Below, in pieces: positions 7,928 through 16,154 of a stretch of 64,000 nucleotides of DNA. Below the pieces are notes generated by a model. The model ran no database searches and was not told where the DNA came from. It saw only the letters and a program-made list of their open reading frames with translations. The first letter of the stretch is position 1, and every line of letters begins with the position of its first letter. Source of the stretch: Paenibacillus sp. FSL K6-1330. Lineage in GTDB: Bacteria; Bacillota; Bacilli; Paenibacillales; Paenibacillaceae. Where the stretch lies: assembly GCF_037976825.1 (NCBI RefSeq), contig NZ_CP150269.1:5655501-5719500 (forward strand), written 5' to 3'. Position numbers and translations under genes: made by a program.

Positions 7928-9538
7928 ATGAAGAAAAAATTAACCTATGATTACATTGTGGTAGGCACAGGCCCGGCAGGAGCCGTTATCGCAAAGTCAC
8001 TCACTGATGATATGCGAACTTCCGTGCTTGTATTAGAATCCGGTGGAAATCATGACAAAGACAAACCGATCAAGGATTCAACCTTTGCGCTTGAGCTTGA
8101 AGAAGATTTCTTTCCAAATTACTTTTGGCAGGGAGAAGGCAGTCCCCAAGAAGCACTTGATGGACGCGCATTCGAATGGACGACGGGGCGGCTCTCGGGC
8201 GGTGGCTCTTCAATAAACGGAGAGCAATATGTACGACCGACAGCTGCCGTGCTCCAAAAGTGGGAACGACTGCTCGGACCTCTATGGTCACCTGATAAAG
8301 CCACACGACGATTCAAAGCTTTGGAGAATTATAACGGTGATACTACAAATTTCGAAGCTCGGGGGTATCGAGGAAGAATCAACATTAGGCAAGCTCCTGA
8401 AACTCCAACACCGATGGCACACAAGCTGACATCTGCGATCGAACGGGCATCAGGTTTTCCCATCATTCTTGACTATAATAATCCGGATACTCCTCTGGGA
8501 CCGTTCACCCGTTGGCAATTATATCAACAACCTGATGGTCGTAGGGAGAGCTCTTCCACTGCCTTCCTGTCATCGGATATTATGACGCCAGCAGGTCGTG
8601 GTGTTAGTAACCGAAAATTAACTGTAATGTTTCGGACAACGGCTCTACGTATTCTCTTCTCCGGTAAACGTGCCGTTGGCGTTGAGTATTTGAAGGATGG
8701 CAAATGCATCCGTGCGTATTCGCGTAAAAAAGTTATTATATCTGCAGGGATAAATAGCCCTCAGTTGTTAATGTTGTCTGGAATTGGACCCGCTAAAAAA
8801 TTGAAAAAGGCTGGAATCCCTGTCATCTTCGATAACCCAAACGTTGGACAAAGGTTAAAAAACCATACGCTAAATTCCGCTGTATTTACTACCAATTCAG
8901 AAGATCGTCCCCTCCCTTCCCTAGATCCAAATGCACTTTATACGGGAGGAGCTTTCTTGCCAGATCCATCTGGTATCGACCCGGATGAACGGGCGGTTCA
9001 ACTCATTGGCATCGGATCTGAAGAAGAATTGACGATAGCGATTTTGTACTTGCGGCCAAAGAGCAACGGGGATATCCGCTTACAAAGCAAAGATCCGCTA
9101 AATATTGTATTGGCAGACGAAGGATTTCTCTCGAATCCAGACGACATGGAAGCTGTAAAAAGAATTTATCGAACGTATATCAGAGACATTGCCCTAGAGT
9201 TGGAAAAGATCGATTCTTCGTATCAGCTCCTATCCCCAACATTCGATGTGATTGATGATGATGACAGGCTTGAAGAATTTATTAAGGAAAATTTCGATCA
9301 CAATCACCATCAGCAAGGCTTTTTGCGTATGGCTCCTTTATCGAAAGGTGGAGTCGTTGACCGTAGAGGAAATGTGCATGGAGTTCAGGATTTGGTCGTT
9401 GCAGATGCGTCCATAGTTCCATTTACAGTCGATGGAAACACGTCTTCTGCTGCATATCTTATCGGCTATACCATAGCCAAGCAATTAGGTAAACGCAAAA
9501 AAAATCAACGAGGTTGTAAGGAAGTGGGGGATGAATAA
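7928..9538 (+). CDS. GMC-family FAD-dependent oxidoreductase
   Basis: 536 residues. N-terminal FAD-binding loop VGTGPAGAVIAKSL (about 12-25), the second GMC signature region with GRLSGGGSSING, the segment GINSPQLLMLSGIGP (GMC signature 2), and a C-terminal catalytic region with an HNHH cluster and the closing DGNTSSAAYLIGYTIAKQ. Family members oxidise alcohols or sugars. The C-terminal tail is basic (KRKKNQRG). No signal peptide and no cytochrome partner nearby, so the electron acceptor is unknown. AGAAGGAG precedes the ATG. Confidence 0.9.
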   Translation: MKKKLTYDYIVVGTGPAGAVIAKSLTDDMRTSVLVLESGGNHDKDKPIKDSTFALELEEDFFPNYFWQGEGSPQEALDGRAFEWTTGRLSGGGSSINGEQYVRPTAAVLQKWERLLGPLWSPDKATRRFKALENYNGDTTNFEARGYRGRINIRQAPETPTPMAHKLTSAIERASGFPIILDYNNPDTPLGPFTRWQLYQQPDGRRESSSTAFLSSDIMTPAGRGVSNRKLTVMFRTTALRILFSGKRAVGVEYLKDGKCIRAYSRKKVIISAGINSPQLLMLSGIGPAKKLKKAGIPVIFDNPNVGQRLKNHTLNSAVFTTNSEDRPLPSLDPNALYTGGAFLPDPSGIDPDERAVQLIGIGSEEELTIAILYLRPKSNGDIRLQSKDPLNIVLADEGFLSNPDDMEAVKRIYRTYIRDIALELEKIDSSYQLLSPTFDVIDDDDRLEEFIKENFDHNHHQQGFLRMAPLSKGGVVDRRGNVHGVQDLVVADASIVPFTVDGNTSSAAYLIGYTIAKQLGKRKKNQRGCKEVGDE

Positions 9539-9696
9539 AAGCAGGCTCTTTCGCAACCAACTTCACCCATGAGTGCCCCTCCTTTTCAACGTTATGATTC
9601 ATAATTATTCGAAATTTTATAAAGTTGACACGGCGATTTGTTATTTAGACACACCGGAAAACAAAGACCCTCTAACCGAATATAACGGGGGCTCTA

Positions 9697-9738
9697 TGCA
9701 AAGAACCCTGCAGAATAATACCGCAGGGTTTCTTTGCA
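9697..9738. terminator. Bidirectional terminator between convergent genes
   Basis: TGCAAAGAACCCTGC-G and GCAGGGTTTCTTTGCA pair with one bulged base around a short loop. It separates the plus-strand oxidoreductase from the minus-strand flippase. The rest of 9539-9817 holds no convincing gene; the 62-codon frame at 9573 has no ribosome site and runs through this stem. Confidence 0.75.
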
Positions 9739-9817
9739 CATATCCAATCAGAACCATGTGAAAGTGAAGAGCCGGATAAACTGGACTATTTCAACTTCGA
9801 AATCATGCAAATACCAG

Positions 9818-11296
9818 TTATGTATCAGACTTAAAACGAATAACCGCATAAATTAGACTGCAGCCGATATAAATGATCATTCCGATAACGATCTGTATTA
9901 TTTCAGATTCTGAATGATGAGTATAATGATTAACAAGAAACATTATGAATATTAGGACTAGCGCATCTATTATCAATCGACTCCATTTTATCCTCTTCAT
10001 CATAGGGATCATAGCAAGTAAATTACAGCATACTGCAATGAACTCCAAAGTGAGAATACCGACTGTTGCCCCCCTGTAATTTAACCCAGGTTTTGCTACA
10101 AGAAAGTAATGAACGATTAATGAAATACTTATTCCACTAATTAGACCAATTAACGGTACTTTTTTATACTCTTGGACCCAAAGTATGCTTGTGCTCACTT
10201 CACGTAAACCCACAAGCAATGGAACGATAAATAAAAATTGAATCGGTCTTGCCGCCTCAATTGTGCCAAATAAAATAAGTGAAATTTCCTTATTATAGAC
10301 ATAAAGAAACAGACTCGATATCCAGCCCCATATCCAGGATACCTTCAGTGCTATTCTGGTACGGAGATGAAAACGTTCATAGTTTCTTGCCTGCCAATCT
10401 GCTACCATTCTCATTGTTAATGTATGTGAAAGTGCAGCAGTGACCAGGGTTGGCATATAGGCTACAAGTGCAGCCATACCTGTAAGAACTCCAAATATTG
10501 CTGTTGCTTCTGCAGATGAATAACCCGCAGTTTGAAGTCTGTTAGGGATTATAATAGCGTCCAAAACATCAGAAAGCGGAATCAGCAATCTGGTAATGGA
10601 TATAATGAAAGAACTGTGTATAAACCACTTTAATCTCTTTTGAAATTTAATGTCTGAATAACGGATTGGGGCTTGATTACCTTGTCGATTCACATATAGG
10701 TAATATGAAATTAATACTAAAAAAGCAGAAATCGCACCAAGCGATGTACTCAACATGCTGTTACCGGTTGCAATTGCAGGACCTTGAGGCAGGAAAAGAA
10801 AAACGATAGCTAGCATGAACAACACTCGAACTGCTTGTTCAATAATTTCGGAGACAGCAATTACATTGTATAATTCGATGCCTTGTAAATAACCACGAAG
10901 TAGACTTAACAATGGAACTGCAAAGAAGGCCGGGGCCAGAAAGTGAATGAAATAATAAAGCTGCTCGTTACCAAGCATTCTTGCTACCGTATCTGAATAA
11001 TAAAAAGTAAGAGTAGTTGCGCATCCCCCTATAATGATTAAATAAATAGAAAAAATCTTGAACCATATCCAGCCTTGTGAGGGATGCTTCGCAGTGTACA
11101 AGGCTAATGCAGTTGGTAATCCGCCGGTTAGCAACATTAATCCTAACCCAAAATAGGAGTAAGCAATCTGAAAAAGCCCAATCCCCTCCGCACCAATAAG
11201 TCTTGTTAATGAGACTCTGCCGATTAAGCCGATTGCTTTTACCATCAAAATTGCACATATTCGGAATACCGTTTGTTTGATGAAAGAAGAGCTCAT
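9818..11296 (-). CDS. SpoVB-like polysaccharide/lipid flippase (MATE/MVF superfamily)
   Basis: About 492 residues with around fourteen membrane helices. The N-terminal block IGLIGRVSLTRLIGAEGIG is the typical start of SpoVB/PST exporters, which flip lipid-linked saccharides or peptidoglycan precursors. The frame is open further upstream to 11371, but GGAGG stands six bases before the ATG at 11296, giving the expected MSSSFIKQ start. It lies 100 bases after the Amidase_6 gene on the same strand and may be read with it. The exact lipid substrate cannot be told. Confidence 0.85.
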   Translation of the reverse strand: MSSSFIKQTVFRICAILMVKAIGLIGRVSLTRLIGAEGIGLFQIAYSYFGLGLMLLTGGLPTALALYTAKHPSQGWIWFKIFSIYLIIIGGCATTLTFYYSDTVARMLGNEQLYYFIHFLAPAFFAVPLLSLLRGYLQGIELYNVIAVSEIIEQAVRVLFMLAIVFLFLPQGPAIATGNSMLSTSLGAISAFLVLISYYLYVNRQGNQAPIRYSDIKFQKRLKWFIHSSFIISITRLLIPLSDVLDAIIIPNRLQTAGYSSAEATAIFGVLTGMAALVAYMPTLVTAALSHTLTMRMVADWQARNYERFHLRTRIALKVSWIWGWISSLFLYVYNKEISLILFGTIEAARPIQFLFIVPLLVGLREVSTSILWVQEYKKVPLIGLISGISISLIVHYFLVAKPGLNYRGATVGILTLEFIAVCCNLLAMIPMMKRIKWSRLIIDALVLIFIMFLVNHYTHHSESEIIQIVIGMIIYIGCSLIYAVIRFKSDT

Positions 11297-11397
11297 CATT
11301 TTCCTCCACTGCATAAGACTTGTCCGTATCATCCTATGACCATGAAGAAGGCGATATGAATGGTGCAACACTTTTATCTAGAATGCCAGTACATGTG

Positions 11398-12501
11398 CTA
11401 GTCGTTGATGTGAATCAAAATATATTTGGTATGTTTATCCCAGCCCAAATCAAAAGGCGCTCGGTAACGATCTGCAGTATGCGAATTAACCAGAGGATAA
11501 CCGTTGGCATCAAATCCGGTTACTACTGAAAAGTGGTCAACGTCATTGTCTACAACATGAGCAATTAAATCACCCGGTAACAGTTTTGCAAAAGCGGTAT
11601 CCGGATGTTTGCTTGTTGGTTTTATAAGTTCGGAGAAATATCCGGTTGCAATGACTTTTCCATAACCGGAGTGTACAATAAAGTTCTTAAAGGCATCCGT
11701 CTGAACCCAAGTTCGGGTCCCGCCTCCAGCATAGCGATAACGCCAAGGTCCCTTCATCTTGAGACCTCCACCCTCCGCCTGATCACCAACCACCTGGGAG
11801 GCAAAATTCGTGCAATCTCCACCTTTAACGTTATAATTCAAATATTTTGGATTGTACCGCCCATTATTGCCTGCACCCCAAGCAGTACCAGCATATTTAT
11901 TGGCATATTCAACGGCTTTCTTTCTTTTGTAATTTTTCCCATCCCTTATAATTTCATTGTGAAGAGGAAAATACACAGTGCCTCCTGAAGTCCCTCCAAT
12001 TAGTTTGGGGTTTTCTTCTATAGGATCAAGATACCACTCTTTAAACACAATCCAATTTCCATTCTTTTTTTTCAAAGTAATAGCATGCCAAGTACCAATA
12101 CCAAAAGATTGGGTAGGCAAGATTTTATCTACATATATGTAGCTTAATTTTTGGGAATGAGCTAACGATACTTTCGCTGTATCCCCTTCCATTTGAATTC
12201 GGGTAACACGAATATTACTTTGAGAATCCGTAAAATGAATTCCTCTATAATTTCCCCATGTATTTAGATAGGTCTTTCTTTTTTCCTCTACTCGATATGC
12301 ATTACGACTTGAATTATAAGCTTGATCGTAGTAACTCGTCATATTCGATGTTTTATTCACTAAAAAATTTGAACGAACAGCGAATAACTCGTTTAAATAC
12401 TTTTTTATCTCATCCTCTGAAGGATTAGTGTTTGTGATGTGTGAACTTCCAAAAAGCAGCACTATTGTTGTGTATATACTGAAATAAACAGTTTTCGTCA
12501 T
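11398..12501 (-). CDS. Secreted Amidase_6-domain protein
   Basis: 367 residues. A hydrophobic N-terminus (residues 4-22) acts as signal peptide. The middle has no recognised domain. The C-terminal 180 residues match the putative amidase domain family: RKKAVEYANKYA, then GGDCTNFASQ with the candidate catalytic Cys, and DHFSVVTGFDANGYPLVNSH with the candidate His. The fold is papain-like, related to NlpC/CHAP, so a role in cutting wall peptides is likely. It follows the sortase gene by 31 bases in the same operon. Confidence 0.85.
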   Translation of the reverse strand: MTKTVYFSIYTTIVLLFGSSHITNTNPSEDEIKKYLNELFAVRSNFLVNKTSNMTSYYDQAYNSSRNAYRVEEKRKTYLNTWGNYRGIHFTDSQSNIRVTRIQMEGDTAKVSLAHSQKLSYIYVDKILPTQSFGIGTWHAITLKKKNGNWIVFKEWYLDPIEENPKLIGGTSGGTVYFPLHNEIIRDGKNYKRKKAVEYANKYAGTAWGAGNNGRYNPKYLNYNVKGGDCTNFASQVVGDQAEGGGLKMKGPWRYRYAGGGTRTWVQTDAFKNFIVHSGYGKVIATGYFSELIKPTSKHPDTAFAKLLPGDLIAHVVDNDVDHFSVVTGFDANGYPLVNSHTADRYRAPFDLGWDKHTKYILIHIND

Positions 12502-12532
12502 TTTTTTCTCCCGTTTTCTCTACGTAGTATTG

Positions 12533-13213
12533 TTATTTTAACAACCGCGTATAAACGACTAGCCTCTTTTCATGCTCACCCTTTATTCGATCGTACTTTC
12601 CTGTACAAGTAATTAAATTTAACTGCTCTATATCGGTATCGCCGAATATTTTTTCGATAGGTGCTTGAGCTGTAGGGTAAGATTCTACCGCCACGACTTT
12701 GAAGACGAGATAATTCCCCTCATTGTCTGATAACACTACAGGTTCCCCAGGCTTTATCTTTTTAAGTGGGTAAAAAACAGCGGGGCCTGTATAATTGTCA
12801 ACATGCCCTGCCAAAATAGCATTCCCCTTTTGTCCAGGCAAAATGCCATCTACAAACACGCCAGCTACCTTGCTTGATACGGGAGCATCCATCTGCCCAT
12901 TCTCTAACAGTCCTACTGGTTCAACAGGGGCCTTTATACCAACCGATGGAACCCACACTTGGTTTGGTTTTATAAATACAGATTCTTCATCTTCATTTAT
13001 TATGTTCTCTTCGTCTTGCTGCTTTGAATTTTTTACGGTTACACTTGGTTCTGCTTTCCCCTCGGAAATTTTTTTAGAGTAAGGCGACCCGGTTTGACGC
13101 AGGGGGGGAGGCGCTTTTTCAGAAGACTGCGATGCATGATAATGACAACCTGATAATAACAAAACAGGAAGAGTCATAAATACTATGAGTGTTAATTTGC
13201 GTTTATCATTCAT
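12533..13213 (-). CDS. Sortase (class D/F-like) with a lipoprotein-type N-terminus
   Basis: About 226 residues. The start was chosen at 13213, nine bases after AAGG; an ATG three codons upstream is possible. The N-terminal hydrophobic stretch ends in LLSGC, a good lipobox, followed by a disordered linker of about 60 residues. The sortase beta-barrel begins at VWVPSVGIKAPV and has the three catalytic residues: His in AGHVDN, Cys in ITCTG and Arg in EKRLVVYT. Sortases normally keep their signal helix as an anchor; here lipidation would replace it. The neighbour upstream in the operon ends in LPKTG and is the obvious substrate. Confidence 0.9.
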   Translation of the reverse strand: MNDKRKLTLIVFMTLPVLLLSGCHYHASQSSEKAPPPLRQTGSPYSKKISEGKAEPSVTVKNSKQQDEENIINEDEESVFIKPNQVWVPSVGIKAPVEPVGLLENGQMDAPVSSKVAGVFVDGILPGQKGNAILAGHVDNYTGPAVFYPLKKIKPGEPVVLSDNEGNYLVFKVVAVESYPTAQAPIEKIFGDTDIEQLNLITCTGKYDRIKGEHEKRLVVYTRLLK

Positions 13214-13230
13214 TAGTATCATCCTTCGTT

Positions 13231-13265
13231 AAAAGAAAAGAGGAAAACCAAATTTCCCTCTTTTC
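13231..13265 (-). terminator. Attenuating hairpin between substrate and sortase genes
   Basis: On the minus strand, GAAAAGAGGGAA pairs with TTCCTCTTTTC (one bulge) and is followed by TTTT. It lies between the stop of the small LPKTG protein and the sortase start, so most transcripts of the substrate gene would stop here, with read-through giving less enzyme than substrate. Confidence 0.65.
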
Positions 13266-13275
13266 GATCTTGATC

Positions 13276-13554
13276 TTACTCGCTCACGCCACCATAACCT
13301 GTTTTCGGTAATGCTTTTGGCTTAATGCTCTTGGTGTGCACTTTATGTGCTTTGCTTTTAGCTCGCATTTTGTGCTCTTTTGCTTTGTGTTCTTTCGTTT
13401 TGTGTTCTTTCGCATGCAGTTTGTGTTCTTTAGCTTGGTGTTCTTTAACATGCATTTTGTGCTGATGACTTTCCACTGGTGCTGCAGATGCGGTGATTGC
13501 CGAAGCTGAAAGGAACAAACAAGTTGACAAGGCAAAAATTGCTGTTTTTTTCAT
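13276..13554 (-). CDS. Small secreted His/Lys-rich repeat protein ending in LPKTG
   Basis: 92 residues. Sec signal peptide (residues 1-24, ending ASA), then about 45 residues made of KEHK / KEHKxKA-type repeats very rich in Lys and His, then a C-terminus reading ALPKTG followed by only six more residues (YGGVSE) and a stop. The LPKTG motif fits a sortase site, but the hydrophobic helix and positive tail of a normal sorting signal are absent. AAAGGAGG lies before the ATG. The cationic His-rich repeats might bind metal or anionic wall polymers; that is inference. Confidence 0.85.
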   Translation of the reverse strand: MKKTAIFALSTCLFLSASAITASAAPVESHQHKMHVKEHQAKEHKLHAKEHKTKEHKAKEHKMRAKSKAHKVHTKSIKPKALPKTGYGGVSE

Positions 13555-13709
13555 GTAAATACCTCCTTTGTTTTTTCCCCAATTTAGTTATCTACACAGT
13601 GGGTTGGAGTTATTGATGGTAATTTTGACCTGTTAAATAATCCGTCAAAATGAGGTGCTTTTGTGTCATTAGACATGAGCATGGTCATCGATCGATTGAG
13701 GATGGATAA

Positions 13710-13761
13710 AAAGAATCCCCTTAAAGCAGCGTTTAATGCGCCTACTTCAAGGGGATTCTTT
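13710..13761. terminator. Terminator hairpin, 13-bp perfect arms
   Basis: AAAGAATCCCCTT and AAGGGGATTCTTT, with T-rich flanks on both strands. It should end the minus-strand gene at 13811 and protect the substrate-sortase operon from read-through. The 13555-13709 stretch holds the promoter region of that operon. Confidence 0.8.
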
Positions 13762-13810
13762 CTCGAATCTTCAGATGTTTATGTTTTATCATATTCAACC
13801 ACACGCTTTA

Positions 13811-14146
13811 TTACATGATCAGGACACCGTTCAAGTCAACCAGACCCAATTGATAAGCCCTCATAATCGCCTCATACCGATGACGAGTGATCATACTCTG
13901 ACCATTCTGTTGTTGATAAATGCGGTTATACTCTTCTTCATCAGACGGCGTCTGACGTGCAAAACCTGGATTAATCACGCGTTGATTATCAAGCGCTGTC
14001 ATAAACTCTTCAAAAGTCATTGAACGGGAAGATTGAGGTTGTGAGCTGCCATTCAATTCATTTTGTAGACGGTTGACCAAAGTCAACTTGGTATAGGCCG
14101 CAAACTCTGGCGTGAACTTTCCGTTTATTACAGCTTGGCTTGTCAT
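13811..14146 (-). CDS. Hypothetical protein, 111 aa
   Basis: Soluble, no signal peptide or membrane segment, Gln/Asn-rich (NELNGSSQPQSS) with a charged helical middle (TFEEFMTALDNQRVI). I do not recognise a family. It has GGAGATG before its start, its own terminator, and codon use like its neighbours, so it is probably real. No function can be offered. Confidence 0.65.
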   Translation of the reverse strand: MTSQAVINGKFTPEFAAYTKLTLVNRLQNELNGSSQPQSSRSMTFEEFMTALDNQRVINPGFARQTPSDEEEYNRIYQQQNGQSMITRHRYEAIMRAYQLGLVDLNGVLIM

Positions 14147-14206
14147 CTCATTTCATCTCCTTAATTATGATCATAGCTATACGTCTCTTTAGAAAATAGG
14201 AAGGTT

Positions 14207-14743
14207 TCAATCGCTTACCAACAATGAATACAGATCAAGATCGATCCATTGTCCCTTCGATTTTTCGGACTCTCGTAATGTTCCTTCAAGGGTAAACTTC
14301 AATTTTTTCAGGACCTTGGCGGAATTAATGTTTTCGGGTTGGACTTTTGCCTCTAATCTATGAAGCTTCAAATGATGAAAAGCGTTATCAATTAAACAAG
14401 AGATCGCCTCGGGAGCATACCCTTTACCCCAATAATCGAAATGGAGGTCATAGCCGATTTCTGCTTTGGCATGATCTAAGTCCAGGGAATTAAATCCACA
14501 TGAACCAATAATATCATTGGATTCAGTTTCAATGATCGAGTAGCGAATGGCTTTATGTTCCTCCGCCAGGTTGTTAAGCAATACGATCATGTCCCTTGCC
14601 TCAGTTTGATCCGTGAAATGATCGATATTCATAAACTTGGTCACTTCCGGATTCGACCAAATTTGAAATAGCATAGCTGCATCTGCTAATTCCATTTTCC
14701 TTAATGTCAAACGCTCCGTGCTTAACTGTGTTGTCCATTTCAT
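14207..14743 (-). CDS. GNAT-family N-acetyltransferase (RimJ-like)
   Basis: 178 residues. Starts with the TERLTLRKMELADA pattern of the RimJ/RimL branch; the acetyl-CoA loop lies near DYWGKGYAPEAISCL (about 128-142), and the C-terminal NINSAKVLKKLKF is the family's typical motif. Members acetylate protein N-termini or small amines. Single gene between unrelated neighbours; substrate unknown. Confidence 0.9.
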   Translation of the reverse strand: MKWTTQLSTERLTLRKMELADAAMLFQIWSNPEVTKFMNIDHFTDQTEARDMIVLLNNLAEEHKAIRYSIIETESNDIIGSCGFNSLDLDHAKAEIGYDLHFDYWGKGYAPEAISCLIDNAFHHLKLHRLEAKVQPENINSAKVLKKLKFTLEGTLRESEKSKGQWIDLDLYSLLVSD

Positions 14744-14805
14744 TTTTTTCGTTCCTTCTCCTTCATCATCTAGGTTTATAGCGCCTAGGTCTGCTGATTA
14801 CACAT

Positions 14806-15600
14806 TTAATGCTCTAGTCCATCAAGTAGATTTTGCTTTAAGGACTCGAGGCAGCTAAGAGGAATGCAACATCCCTTTAACAAATATTGTTCAATACTAC
14901 CATACTGTTTCATAATCTCGTTTAGTACTTCTTCCAAATAGTCACGGCGCACTTCCAACATAGGCTTAATGCGTTCTGGTGGAATTCGGTACAGGCTCAT
15001 TAATCGAATGAATTTCTCTATTTTTTTCATTTTAGGACCCATTCGTTCGTTGGAATACAAGTAGTCCATCATTACGGACTCATAATGTACCCCCAGAAAT
15101 AATTGAATTATAGCCGTGACAAAACCAGTACGGTCCTTCCCTCCAGTACAATGGATCAAGGCGGGGACATTCCCCGCATCGGACAGCAGGCAAAAGATCT
15201 CCTTCATTTTATCCTTGCTACTGAAAGCCATATGATGATACATATCTTTCATCATTTGTTCAAAGTCCAAATTCTCAGAGTTGCTAACAAGAAGTTTCAT
15301 GAATTCAAAATGGGTGAATTCCTGGCTCTTATCCTGAATGGATAGAGATTTAATCTCAATCCCCCGATTAAGCATTCGACTCTTTTTAGACTCTTGTTCT
15401 CTTACTGTTCTCAAATCACATATTAACTTCAGACGCAATTCATTCACGAGTTCGATATCACGTGTGGTCATACGTGATAACTCATCGGAACGAAATAGAA
15501 TTCCGGTTTTTATTCGTTTTCCATCCATTGTGTGATGCCCTCCGATGTCCCGAAAATTAGTTAGGGAATCGAAAGATATGATGTTATTAGTTACTTCCAC
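14806..15600 (-). CDS. Tyrosine-protein phosphatase, Y_phosphatase3 type
   Basis: 264 residues. N-terminal SLTNFRDIGGHHTMDGK is the usual opening of this DSP-like family (MptpB/Iphp type), and the P-loop HCTGGKDRTG (Cys151, Arg157) supplies the catalytic nucleophile and phosphate-binding Arg. Predicted to remove phosphate from Tyr or phosphoinositides. The GTG start has GGAAGGAAA upstream. Monocistronic as far as can be seen. Confidence 0.9.
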   Translation of the reverse strand: MEVTNNIISFDSLTNFRDIGGHHTMDGKRIKTGILFRSDELSRMTTRDIELVNELRLKLICDLRTVREQESKKSRMLNRGIEIKSLSIQDKSQEFTHFEFMKLLVSNSENLDFEQMMKDMYHHMAFSSKDKMKEIFCLLSDAGNVPALIHCTGGKDRTGFVTAIIQLFLGVHYESVMMDYLYSNERMGPKMKKIEKFIRLMSLYRIPPERIKPMLEVRRDYLEEVLNEIMKQYGSIEQYLLKGCCIPLSCLESLKQNLLDGLEH

Positions 15601-15751
15601 GTTTTTGGTTTTCCTTCCGCATTCGTTTTATTGTGATGTTATTATCAGACCGTGCTGCAATGAAACGTTTTGGTTGACAGCGATCCACTTCACTTTATCA
15701 TAGTAATATGACTAATTAGTTTTGTAAAGAACCAACGATTCAAACCAGCTT

Positions 15752-16038
15752 TTAGTGTTGATCTTTTTGCATCCAAAAGCCCATAATGTCTCTTTTATTA
15801 TTTACACTTAATGTAAACTTTGGGTCTTTCGTTTTCAAACCGGTCATATAGTTCAGAATCCTGTGCGGCATCATGACATCTAAAATGATCAGATCCACCT
15901 TTTGAACCCTAATAATTTCTAGAGCCTCTTGCCGCTATGAACGTAGAGAAGCGTAAAGCCTTCATTTTTCACATAGATTTCCATCAGTTTAATGATCGCG
16001 ATTTCATCGTCCACCATAAGGATGGTTACTTCCGACAT
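15752..16038 (-). pseudogene. Decayed response-regulator receiver domain
   Basis: AAGGAGG and an ATG at 16038 open a typical OmpR-type receiver: SEVTILMVDDEIAIIKLMEIYVKN and so on, to HSG. After about 39 codons the frame breaks at a stop; one base over it continues as EALEIIRVQKVDLIILDVMMPH with the phosphorylatable Asp. Beyond that the sequence is shortened and ends at a stop at 15752 with no DNA-binding domain. Frameshift plus internal deletion make it a pseudogene. Confidence 0.8.
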
Positions 16039-16080
16039 GGTTCCTCCTTAAAAAAGTGCTCCTAAACGTTATAGATCAAA

Positions 16081-16115
16081 CGCCGGTCCCTTCACCTATC
16101 GAGAAGAAACCGGCG
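16081..16115 (-). terminator. Hairpin after the beta-propeller gene
   Basis: CGCCGGT and ACCGGCG pair around a 21-base loop. The T-tract after it on the minus strand is short, so termination strength is uncertain. Confidence 0.5.
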
Positions 16116-16154
16116 CTTGCTTGATATTATTAAATGAAATGGAGCCTATTCGCA

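Noticed and set aside
9573..9761. 62-codon frame after the GMC oxidoreductase
   Set aside because: No ribosome site, runs through the terminator stem, no recognisable protein features.
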